In this document: positions 8,987-16,555 of the stretch, in pieces
Layout of the letters: every line of letters begins with the position of its first letter
Position numbering within the stretch: position 1 is the stretch's first letter
Origin: Bradyrhizobium sp. CB2312
Lineage (GTDB): Bacteria; Pseudomonadota; Alphaproteobacteria; Rhizobiales; Xanthobacteraceae
Length of the DNA stretch: 64,000 nt
Assembly: GCF_029714425.1 (NCBI RefSeq)
Contig: NZ_CP121668.1
Location: 2,625,501 to 2,689,500 of the forward strand
Direction of reading: 5' to 3'
Notes under the pieces: generated by a model
What the model saw: the letters and a program-made list of their open reading frames with translations, nothing else
What the model was told of the DNA's origin: nothing
Database searches by the model: none
Program-made: the position numbers and the translations under genes

Positions 8987-10830
8987 GCTGTCCTCTCGAG
9001 CTGATCACCGGCTGGGCTCGAAGATTCGATGCGTTGTGGCTGGTCCGGCCTGCTTTGGCCGGCTCCGCCCGGCGACCGAACCAGGCGATGCAGCACGTCG
9101 TTTGGAGACCCGAATGCCTCCGCCCGTCCAGCCCGCAGGACGAGCACCTTGTCTACGCTGTTCAGCAGCGCCGGACGCAGTGTTACGACTACTACCGTAA
9201 CGCCACGCTTCTTGGCCCGCTGTAGCGTCTCGGTCAGAGCTTGCTCGCCCGCCGCGTCGAGATTCGAGTTGGGTTCGTCGAGCACGACCAGAGATGGATT
9301 GCCAAAGAAAGCCCTGGCCAGGGCGATGCGCTGTTTCTGTCCTCCGGAGATCGGCCCGCCGCTACGGTCGAGCAAACTCTCGTATCCATGTGGCAACTGA
9401 CAGACCATATCGTGGACGCCCGAGAACATTGCCGCTTCATAGATGCTCGCGTCGGGCAAATCGTCGCGCATACGACAGATGTTTTGCTTGATGGTCCCGG
9501 GAAATAGCTCGACCTCCTGAGGCAGGTAGCCGGTATATTCGCCGAACTGGCGGCGATCCCAGTTGCGCAGCTCCGTTCCGTCCAGCCTTACCTTGCCGGC
9601 GGTCGGCACCAGACAGCCCACCAGAATGCGCGCGAGGGTCGACTTGCCGGATCCGGACGGCCCGACAATGGCAAGAGACTCGCCGGGCGCCAGTTCGAGC
9701 GAAACACCATTGAGCACCGGTTCCTTGGAGCCAGGTGGCAGGTATAGGACCCGATCCACGGTCAGGCGCCCTTGTGGTTTGGGCAGGAGCAGCTTCGGCG
9801 TCTCCCGCTGGAACGACTCGACCGCCTGCTTGACCCGTCCATAGGCCGATCGCGCCTGAACGCAGCTTCGCCATCCTTCGATCAACCCCTCGAGTGGTTG
9901 CAGGGCACGGCCGGCGATGATGGAAGCTGCTATCATCATGCCCCCGGTGATCTCGCCCTGAAGCGCCAGGTAGGCGCCCGTGCCGAGAATCGTGATTTGG
10001 GCCACGAGCCGGACGAATTTTGAAGCACCGCTTATCCAGAAATTCCGGTCGAGCGCCTGGCTCTGCACCGTCAGGGCCGGGGCCTGGCGACGTCCCCAAT
10101 GGAGAATGCTCTCGCTCAGCATTCCCATCGCGTTGATCACCTGCGAGTTTCGCGCCAGCGACTCGGCCGCGGCATCGGCATCGGCGGCATGCAAGCCTGC
10201 CTGGCCCAGACGCTCCGAAGTCGCTTTCTGATTAATCACCGCGATCACCGCCAGGGCCAAGCCCGCGACGACGGCGATCCAGCCGAGATCTCGATGAACA
10301 AGAAATATGACTCCGAAGTAGAGTGGCGAGAGTGGCGCGTCCATCAGCAGAATCATGACCGGGCTCGCGATGAATCCGCGCACTTGGTGTAGGCTACGAA
10401 TCGCGTGAATAGTCCCGCCCTCGCCGGCCCTAGCGTTATTGATGCTGCTCGCCAGCACTGCGCCACCAAGCAAGGCCTCCATTTTGGTTGCAAGGCGCCC
10501 CAGCACTTGACGTCGCAGAATGTCGACCGTCGAGAGGATGCCGATGAACGCCAGCGCCAGAGCTGAGAGCATCAGGAGTGTTTCGAGGCTGCGACTCGTC
10601 AGCACGCGGTCGGATATCTGGAACAGGTAGACAGGCAGGGTGAGCATCAGCAGATTCACAACGACAGAAAATGCCGTGACTGCGATCAGGTTGGTGCGCG
10701 CCACCGAACGCCAGGCATCCAGCGGGTTGAAAGGTCCAATATGATCGCGGGTCTCGTCACCGGGTGTGACGGAAGGATGATTCGCCGAACGCCTGCGCGG
10801 GGCATTGATCGGTATCTCGACCTCCGCCAT
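8983..10830 (-). CDS. type I secretion ABC exporter (PrtD-like), H-loop His replaced
   Basis: Inner-membrane/ATPase half-transporter of 615 residues that would power one-step export of the repeat protein encoded upstream. About six membrane helices are followed by an ATPase domain with Walker A VGPSGSGKST, signature ISGGQKQR and Walker B LVVLDEP. It lacks a C39 peptidase domain, so it belongs to the PrtD/LipB/HasD type that reads C-terminal signals. The switch (H-loop) position, normally His in a THRP-type motif, reads VTLRP (codon CTG), which is unusual for a working exporter. It lies 12 bases after the repeat-protein gene and is coupled to the adaptor gene. Confidence 0.88.
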   Translation of the reverse strand: MAEVEIPINAPRRRSANHPSVTPGDETRDHIGPFNPLDAWRSVARTNLIAVTAFSVVVNLLMLTLPVYLFQISDRVLTSRSLETLLMLSALALAFIGILSTVDILRRQVLGRLATKMEALLGGAVLASSINNARAGEGGTIHAIRSLHQVRGFIASPVMILLMDAPLSPLYFGVIFLVHRDLGWIAVVAGLALAVIAVINQKATSERLGQAGLHAADADAAAESLARNSQVINAMGMLSESILHWGRRQAPALTVQSQALDRNFWISGASKFVRLVAQITILGTGAYLALQGEITGGMMIAASIIAGRALQPLEGLIEGWRSCVQARSAYGRVKQAVESFQRETPKLLLPKPQGRLTVDRVLYLPPGSKEPVLNGVSLELAPGESLAIVGPSGSGKSTLARILVGCLVPTAGKVRLDGTELRNWDRRQFGEYTGYLPQEVELFPGTIKQNICRMRDDLPDASIYEAAMFSGVHDMVCQLPHGYESLLDRSGGPISGGQKQRIALARAFFGNPSLVVLDEPNSNLDAAGEQALTETLQRAKKRGVTVVVVTLRPALLNSVDKVLVLRAGRAEAFGSPNDVLHRLVRSPGGAGQSRPDQPQRIESSSPAGDQLERTA

Positions 10831-10842
10831 GTTCGCGCCTCG

Positions 10843-13800
10843 CTAAAGGATGGCATGTGAAAGGTGATCGGTCGAATGAGTCGTATCCACAATGTCGGGA
10901 GGCGGCGGCCCAGCGTCACTTGCCGACGCGGCATCGGCCGTACCTCCGGTCTCCTGCGGAGGAACTGCGATGTCGCTGCTCAGCGTAACGCCGTAATCGG
11001 TGTACTCGGTTCCGGTGTACAGAGCATCTTCAGATGACGGTGGCGCGTCTTTCAAGGCGATCACGTCGCCTCCCGACGCGGCGGAGTCATGGCCCGGCGC
11101 CGCACTCGCAAGAGTGTCGCTGGCCGTGTTCTCCGTGTCGGCCGGCTGCGCCACGTCGCTGGTCGAATGGTCCGCAGCGGCAGCTGTTGTGGTGATCGGC
11201 GGCTCGGGGGAGGCGTAGTCCGGCGCCGCACTCGCAAGAGTGTCGCTGGCCGTGTTCTCCGTGTCGGCCGGCTGCGCCACGTCGCTGGTCGAATGGTCCG
11301 CAGCGGCAGCTGTTGTGGTGATCGCCGGCTCGGGGGATGCGTAGTCCGGCACCGCACTCGCAAGAGTGTCGCTGGCCGTGTTCTCCATGTCGGCCGGCTG
11401 CGCCACGTCGCTGGTCGAATGGTCCGCAGCGGCAGCTGTTGTGGTGATCGGCGGCTCGGGGGTGGCGTAGTCCGGCGCCGCACTCGCAAGAGTGTCGCTG
11501 GCCGTGTTCTCCATGTCGGCCGGCTGCGCGACCTCGCTGGTCGAATGGTCCGCAGCGGCAGCTGTTGTGGTGATCGCCGGCTCGGGGGATGCGTAGTCCG
11601 GCACCGCACTCGCAAGAGTGTCGCTGGCCGTGTTCTCCATGTCGGCCGGCTGCGCCACGTCGCTGGTCGAATGGTCCGCAGCGGCAGCTGTTGTGGTGAT
11701 CGGCGGCTCGGGGGTGGCGTAGTCCGGCGCCGCACTCGCAAGAGTGTCGCTGGCCGTGTTCTCCATGTCGGCCGGCTGCGCGACCTCGCTGGTCGAATGG
11801 TCCGCAGCGGCAGCTGTTGTGGTGATCGGCGGCTCGGGGGAGACGTAGTCCGGCGCCGCACTCGCAAGAGTGTCGCTGGCCGTGTTCTCCGTGTCGGCCG
11901 GCTGCGCCACGTCGGTGGTCGAATGGTCCGCAGCGGCAGCTGTTGTGGTGATCGCCGGCTCGGGGGAGGCGTAGTCCGGCGCCGCACTCGCAAGAGTGTC
12001 GCTGGCCGTGTTCTCCGTATCGGCTGGCTGCGCCACATCGCTGGGCGCAAGCACCGGCTGCGTTGCAGCCTCGACCGGCGCAAGTGTGGCGCTCACGCCG
12101 TCGGTCGGGCTGGCGATGTCCTTTGTCAACGTGTCCACGGTATCGCCGACAGTGGCGAGCACCGGCTCCGTTGCAGCCTCGACCGGCGCAAGTGTGGCGC
12201 TCACGCCGTCGGTGTTGGCCTCCTTTGTCAGTGTGTCCAGGGTGTCGTCGATGGTGGCGAGGACCGGTTGCGTTGCCGGCTCGACCGGCGCGGTGACCTC
12301 TTTTGTCAGCGTATCGACGGTGTCGACTGCGGTGGCGAGCAGCGGCTGCGTGGCCGGCTCGACCGGCGCCAGCGTCCCCGTGACGTCCGTCGTCAGCGTA
12401 TCGACGGTGTCGCCTGCGGTGGCGAGCAGCGGCTGTGTGGCCGGCTCGACCGGCGCCAGCGTCCCCGTGACGTCCGTTGTCAGCGTATCGACGGTGTCGA
12501 CTGCGGTGGCGAGCAGCGGCTGTGTGGCCGCCTCGACCGGGGCGAGCGGGGTGGTGACGTCCGTTGTCAGCGTATCGACGGTGTCGCCGACAGTGGCGAG
12601 CAGCGGCTGCGTGGCCGGCTCGACCGGCGCCAGCGTCCCCGTGACGTCCGTTGTCAGGGTGTCGACGGTGTCGACTGCGGTGGCGAGCAGCGGCTGCGTG
12701 GCCGCCTCGACCGGCGCCAGCGTCCCCGTGACGTCCGTCGTCAGCGTATCGACGGTGTCGACTGCGGCGGCGAGCAGCGGCTGCGTGGCCGCCTCGACCG
12801 GCGCCAGCGTCCCCGTGACGTCCGTTGTCAGGGTGTCGACGGTGTCGACTGCGGTGGCGAGCAGCGGCTGCGTGGCCGCCTCGACCGGCGCCAGCGTCCC
12901 CGTGACGTCCGTCGTCAGCGTGTCGACGGTGTCGACTGCGGTGGCGAGCAGCGGCTGCGTGGCCGCCTCGACCGGCGCCAGCGTCCCCGTGACGTCCGTC
13001 GTCAGCGTATCGACGGTGTCGACTGCGGCGGCGAGCAGCGGCTGCGTGGCCGCCTCGACCGGCGCCAGCGTCCCCGTGACGTCCGTTGTCAGGGTGTCGA
13101 CGGTGTCGACTGCGGTGGCGAGCAGCGGCTGCGTGGCCGCCTCGACCGGCGCCAGCGTCCCCGTGACGTCCGTCGTCAGCGTATCGACGGTGTCGACTGC
13201 GGTGGCGAGCAGCGGCTGCGTGGCCGCCTCGACCGGCGCCACCGTCCCCGTGACGTCCGTTGTCAGCGTATCGACGGTGTCGACTGCGGCGGCGAGCAGC
13301 GGCTGTGTGGCCGCCTCGACCGGCGCCAGCGTCCCCGTGACGTCCGTCGTCAGCGTGTCGACGGTGTCGACTGCGGTGGCGAGCAGCGGCTGCGTGGCCG
13401 CCTCGACCGGCGCCAGCGTCCCCGTGACGTCCGTCGTCAGCGTATCGACGGTGTCGACTGCGGCGGCGAGCAGCGGCTGCGTGGCCGCCTCGACCGGCGC
13501 CAGCGTCCCCGTGACGTCCGTCGTCAGCGTATCGACGGTGTCGCCTGCGGTGGCGAGCAGCGGCTGTGTGGCCGCCTCGACCGGGGCGAGCGGGATGGTG
13601 ACGTCCGTTGTCAGCGTATCGACGGTGTCGCCCGCTGTGGCGAGCACCGGCTGTGTTATCGCCTGGACCGGCGCTAGCGTGTTGATGATGTCCTGGTTCA
13701 CACCGCTTTCGGTATCGGCCCATGTCGGATTGGCCGGCTGCACCGTCGGCTCGACCGGCGCGACCGCCGCGGCGAAGTCGTGGCTCAGATCGCCGAAAAC

Positions 13801-14346
13801 GGGCGCGGAGCCGGCCACCGAGGGGCTGAACGAACTTCCAAGCACACCAGACTGAACGGAATCAAGCGCCGACTCTCCCGGCAGTTGACTGCTTCCATGG
13901 TGACCATCGCTATCATTCCCCGCTTTATCTCGCTCACCGTTCGCGGCGGCGACAGCTTCGCTGTGGGCATTGCCCAATTCGGGCAGGTATTCATGGGATT
14001 GCGTCGCAAGCGCGATCGCATGGACCTGAGACGCATGCGCTGACGAGGCAGTTTGCCCGTTGGCGATCTCTGTCTCTCCGCTCGTTTTCGAGAAATCAAT
14101 CACCGAGGGATCATTGTTCGCCACATGCAGCGCGGCACCTTTCTGAGCGGCGGTAACGTCCCCCTCGGCTGCCGGCCAGGAGTTTCCTATCGCGACCAGA
14201 AACTCTTTGCCAGTTATAAGCGGAGCGAGGAAGAACGACCAGGTCAAAAAGCTAAAAGAACCTGTGCGCTTGTCCGCGCGCTGCGCTCCCGCTTCGAAAA
14301 TCTTGCGATTTTCTTCGATCAATTCGCGCTTTTCTATTTTGATCAT
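10843..14346 (-). CDS. 1167-aa tandem-repeat protein, probable type I secretion substrate
   Basis: Large, acidic, low-complexity protein encoded directly before the exporter. I place the start at the ATG at 14346 (MIKIEKREL), which has AAGGCGG upstream and leaves the preceding gene clear; the frame extends to 14394. A hydrophobic stretch (SFLTWSFFLAPLI) lies near residues 33-45. About 18 copies of a 29-residue unit (core DTVDTLTTDV and APVEAATQPLLA) follow, then seven full and one partial copies of a 42-residue unit (VAQPAD.ENTASDTLASA and ITTTAAAADHST), then a unique C-terminus ending DHLSHAIL. It is rich in Thr, Ala, Asp and Val and has no Cys in the repeats. No RTX nonapeptides or known adhesin domain were recognised. 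A surface or extracellular role is inferred from the operon. Confidence 0.75.
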   Translation of the reverse strand: MIKIEKRELIEENRKIFEAGAQRADKRTGSFSFLTWSFFLAPLITGKEFLVAIGNSWPAAEGDVTAAQKGAALHVANNDPSVIDFSKTSGETEIANGQTASSAHASQVHAIALATQSHEYLPELGNAHSEAVAAANGERDKAGNDSDGHHGSSQLPGESALDSVQSGVLGSSFSPSVAGSAPVFGDLSHDFAAAVAPVEPTVQPANPTWADTESGVNQDIINTLAPVQAITQPVLATAGDTVDTLTTDVTIPLAPVEAATQPLLATAGDTVDTLTTDVTGTLAPVEAATQPLLAAAVDTVDTLTTDVTGTLAPVEAATQPLLATAVDTVDTLTTDVTGTLAPVEAATQPLLAAAVDTVDTLTTDVTGTVAPVEAATQPLLATAVDTVDTLTTDVTGTLAPVEAATQPLLATAVDTVDTLTTDVTGTLAPVEAATQPLLAAAVDTVDTLTTDVTGTLAPVEAATQPLLATAVDTVDTLTTDVTGTLAPVEAATQPLLATAVDTVDTLTTDVTGTLAPVEAATQPLLAAAVDTVDTLTTDVTGTLAPVEAATQPLLATAVDTVDTLTTDVTGTLAPVEPATQPLLATVGDTVDTLTTDVTTPLAPVEAATQPLLATAVDTVDTLTTDVTGTLAPVEPATQPLLATAGDTVDTLTTDVTGTLAPVEPATQPLLATAVDTVDTLTKEVTAPVEPATQPVLATIDDTLDTLTKEANTDGVSATLAPVEAATEPVLATVGDTVDTLTKDIASPTDGVSATLAPVEAATQPVLAPSDVAQPADTENTASDTLASAAPDYASPEPAITTTAAAADHSTTDVAQPADTENTASDTLASAAPDYVSPEPPITTTAAAADHSTSEVAQPADMENTASDTLASAAPDYATPEPPITTTAAAADHSTSDVAQPADMENTASDTLASAVPDYASPEPAITTTAAAADHSTSEVAQPADMENTASDTLASAAPDYATPEPPITTTAAAADHSTSDVAQPADMENTASDTLASAVPDYASPEPAITTTAAAADHSTSDVAQPADTENTASDTLASAAPDYASPEPPITTTAAAADHSTSDVAQPADTENTASDTLASAAPGHDSAASGGDVIALKDAPPSSEDALYTGTEYTDYGVTLSSDIAVPPQETGGTADAASASDAGPPPPDIVDTTHSTDHLSHAIL
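11081..12036. repeat. tandem 126-bp repeats (42-aa units)
   Basis: Seven complete and one partial units of 126 bp, all in frame inside the repeat protein; the same 10-mer CGCACTCGCA recurs at 11101 and 11227, exactly 126 bp apart. Variants (ADTEN/ADMEN, SPEPA/TPEPP) alternate in pairs over four central units, so the array also shows a 252-bp higher-order period, which suggests recent unequal recombination. Confidence 0.9.
12037..13680. repeat. tandem 87-bp repeats (29-aa units)
   Basis: About 18 in-frame units inside the repeat protein. Central units are nearly identical and differ mainly at LLATAV versus LLAAAV, a variant that recurs every three units in part of the array (261-bp period). 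Units towards both ends are more diverged, as expected when an array grows from its middle. Confidence 0.9.
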
Positions 14347-14383
14347 GATGACCCGCCTTCTCATTTGCACTTTTCGCTGCGCA

Positions 14384-14707
14384 TTACGCGTCATGCGATG
14401 TGTCTACCGGCACACCTACGTCGAAATGTCCTGCGTCCAGGTGATCCGGGGGCAAGTGATCCGCCGGGCCCATCTGACTGATGGCGTAATCGAGGGCATC
14501 GTCGGACGACATCGAAGCGAGCGCGGCATAGGCGTCCGAATGATCCGGGCCTTGCGACTCGAGATCGGTATGAGAGCCAGGATCAAGATGGGAGAAGTCG
14601 AATTTGGACAGCGCCTCACCCGGGTTCTTGCCGACGTCGTCGGGAGGTATGGAGTTGCCGTTATCCTTCGGTTCGAGATTACCCGGCAGGCTACTCGATG
14701 TGCGCAT
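14384..14707 (-). CDS. 107-aa Asp/His-rich protein with NPGEAL motif
   Basis: Small hydrophilic protein of the secretion operon, no recognised domain. The start at 14707 has an excellent ribosome site (GAGGAG, seven bases upstream). Residues about 27-40 read KNPGEALSKFDFSHLD. The pattern NPGEAL-x-K-x-DFS reappears at the extreme C-terminus of the C39 transporter encoded at 17811. The C-terminal half is rich in Asp, His and Pro (DHLPPDHLDAGHFDVG), which would suit metal binding. It lies 37 bases before the repeat-protein start and about 95 bases after the sigma factor, all on the same strand. It may be a second exported product, a chaperone or an accessory protein; none of these is proven. Confidence 0.7.
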   Translation of the reverse strand: MRTSSSLPGNLEPKDNGNSIPPDDVGKNPGEALSKFDFSHLDPGSHTDLESQGPDHSDAYAALASMSSDDALDYAISQMGPADHLPPDHLDAGHFDVGVPVDTSHDA

Positions 14708-14801
14708 GGTTCTGCTCCTCGCTCGGCGATCGCGACGGTCGCTGATGGACCACGCATCACCACTATTCTCGCGACACGCCTATGGATGCAGCGGCGAAAA
14801 A

Positions 14802-15431
14802 CTAACCTCTCGCCTGGTCAAGCTGCCTGCGCATGCCCATGAGTTCTCTCCGGATCCAAGCCTTGACGGTTCCCACTGGAACCCGGAGATATTCGGCAAT
14901 CTCCTCGTGTGTGCGTCCATCGATAATCGCCAAAAGCACGCTCGCGCGGCGGTTTGGCTCCAGCTGATCGAGCATGGCCCGTAATGCCATGCTGTCCGGA
15001 ATGCAGGACGCGGGATTTGGGATGGTTTGTTCTCGCTCGCAGATGGCGTTCAGGGTGTCTTCCTCAAGCGCGAGTTCGCGCCTGGCGTTCGCCTGCACCT
15101 TGAGCGCCGTGTTGCGGACAATCGCGTAGATCCAGCCCCTCGCAGATCCGCGTGTCGGATCGAAGTCTTTGGCAAATCGCAGGATTTGCGCGAATGCGTC
15201 GTGTATGACGTCCTCGGCACGCGACCTGTCGTGGACGATCCGATGCGCCACCGCACGCAGCTGGTCCTTCTCCCGGGCATAGATCTCGCCTACGGCCGAC
15301 TGCGAACCGGAGGCGCACTCGAGGAGCGCCCTTTCATAACTGAAAACCGTCTCGCAGTTGAGGTGCGTGTCTCGCTGCGCCGTGCTGGAGCGAGACTCTG
15401 CCGTTGCGAAATCGGTACCATGATGAGGCAT
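14802..15431 (-). CDS. ECF-type RNA polymerase sigma factor
   Basis: 209-residue sigma-70 factor of the extracytoplasmic-function group. Region 2 spans roughly 40-110 (IVHDRSRAEDVIHDAFAQIL, then TRGSARGWIYAIVRNTAL), and region 4 roughly 140-200 (LEPNRRASVLLAIIDGRTHE, then AEYLRVPVGTVKAWIRREL helix-turn-helix). I take the ATG at 15431 rather than the upstream TTG at 15437. It stands at the head of the secretion operon, so it probably directs its own cassette. No anti-sigma gene is adjacent, which is unusual; the next gene encodes the Asp/His-rich 107-aa protein. Confidence 0.9.
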   Translation of the reverse strand: MPHHGTDFATAESRSSTAQRDTHLNCETVFSYERALLECASGSQSAVGEIYAREKDQLRAVAHRIVHDRSRAEDVIHDAFAQILRFAKDFDPTRGSARGWIYAIVRNTALKVQANARRELALEEDTLNAICEREQTIPNPASCIPDSMALRAMLDQLEPNRRASVLLAIIDGRTHEEIAEYLRVPVGTVKAWIRRELMGMRRQLDQARG

Positions 15432-16209
15432 GGTCAAAGTTACCCGTCCTAAAAACCAGACGAGACCTACGCGACCTACTAGCTATTTCCGTATCGACAA
15501 TGCTGACCACTTGCATTTTTAGGAATGCGAAGTGAGCTTTTAGCAAATTAAACCGCTCTCTGTGGCAAATCCAATTACACGTTTTGGCAAATCCAAATCA
15601 CGTGGCGAGAACTTGTTCCCGAATTTTTTTTCATTTTTCACATCACGAATGATGTCATCACAGTCAGGCACCAGCCCAGCGTACGCCTCCTGCTCGCCTG
15701 AAGCGTTGCTCTCGCCTGAAGCGCGAGCCAAGCATTGACGAAAGCCTTTGCCATGCCGCGACAAGTGCAACAATCGAATTAGCCAAAATGAGACTGGCGC
15801 GCTTCTCGCGCTGCCACTTGCCTTGCAACGCGCTACGTCCGACGAGCTCGCGTCTCTGCCGCCGAACAGATCGTCCATCGCGCCCGACGACGGCCTGCAG
15901 CTTCGAAGGCGATTGCGTGCAGCCTATATCTCCTTCGGCAGAAGGCCCGCGCGCCAAGCTGCGCGACTTCTGCTCTTCCGAACTTGCCGGAGGAAGGCGT
16001 TAATCCAGAGTGTTTCAGTCGATGAGAGTGTTGGAGGTGCTCACCGAGCTGGCGTGCCAATGAAAGACGAGAATGAAAAGCGAGCGCCATTGTGGTGTCG
16101 CGCCGAAAATTTTTTTCCGACATTGCATCCAGATTGGCGCCCGAAAACTAGTGGTGACGTGGCAGCAGTTATACCAACGGCGCGCCACTCACATCGAAAG
16201 GAGACCAAC
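15432..16209. other. divergent intergenic region between two export cassettes
   Basis: About 780 bases separating the minus-strand sigma/secretion operon from the plus-strand peptide cassette. Frames that cross it lack family features or ribosome sites. One of them is only the upstream read-through of the precursor frame. Promoters for both cassettes must lie here, but I could not pick a convincing -35/-10 pair by eye. Confidence 0.5.
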
Positions 16210-16410
16210 ATGCAAGAGATGACCAAATTTGCTCACCCTGTCGAACTGTCCAATGAAGAGCTCGATCTCGTTGCCGCCGCCGGCGGCAATTACGGCTGTG
16301 AATGCCACGATGGCGGATCGCTGATCAGCACTCGGGACATCAATGTTCTCAGCGGAAACCAAGTTCAGGTTGGTTTGCTGTCCAAGCAATCCCAAATCTT
16401 CGTCGGGTAA
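16210..16410 (+). CDS. double-glycine-leader peptide precursor (bacteriocin-like)
   Basis: A 66-residue precursor with a textbook ribosome site (AAAGGAG at 16197-16203, six bases before ATG). Residues 11-26 read VELSNEELDLVAAAGG, the classic leader of peptides cut after Gly-Gly by C39 peptidases. Cleavage would release a 40-residue core starting NYGCECHDGG and ending KQSQIFVG, with two Cys (positions 4 and 6 of the core) and no further hydrophobic block. The next two genes encode the matching adaptor and C39 ABC transporter, so it is almost certainly their cargo. No modification enzyme and no obvious immunity gene is adjacent, so it is either an unmodified microcin/class II-like bacteriocin or a signalling peptide. 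The longer frame from 15748 is rejected because the ribosome site and leader fix this start. Confidence 0.82.
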   Translation: MQEMTKFAHPVELSNEELDLVAAAGGNYGCECHDGGSLISTRDINVLSGNQVQVGLLSKQSQIFVG

Positions 16411-16448
16411 CGGCAAGATGCGTTGGCGAGCCGCTTCTCCATAAGGGG

Positions 16449-16467
16449 AGGCGGTTCTCCACCGCCT
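16449..16467 (+). terminator. hairpin between precursor and transporter genes
   Basis: Seven-base perfect stem AGGCGGT / ACCGCCT around the loop TCTCC, 38 bases past the precursor stop. The short T stretch after it is poor, so it would be a leaky attenuator or an mRNA end-protecting stem, a common device to keep precursor mRNA above transporter mRNA. Confidence 0.4.
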
Positions 16468-16555
16468 TGTACGGTCTCCAGCCGGAGTCTTGCTGGGGCG
16501 GAAAGACTCCGCACAGCGCCTAAATCGACGAATAAGAGCACAACAAGGTGCGTGC

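Noticed and set aside
11081..13680. Regular direct repeats that might suggest a CRISPR array
   Set aside because: Units are 87 and 126 bp, contiguous, in frame and without unique spacers; they encode protein repeats.
11061..13855. Very long open frames on both strands (up to 878 aa) across the repeat gene
   Set aside because: They are produced by the periodic GC-rich repeats being stop-free in several frames. Only the 10843-14346 frame has a ribosome site, an operon position and a sensible non-repetitive N- and C-terminus.
15540..15957. Minus-strand frames of 97-112 aa between the two export cassettes
   Set aside because: No ribosome site, biased composition, no recognisable pattern; probably chance frames.
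15748..16209. Upstream extension of the double-glycine precursor to 220 aa
   Set aside because: It has no ribosome site at its start and an un-protein-like composition. AAAGGAG and the leader pattern fix the start at 16210.
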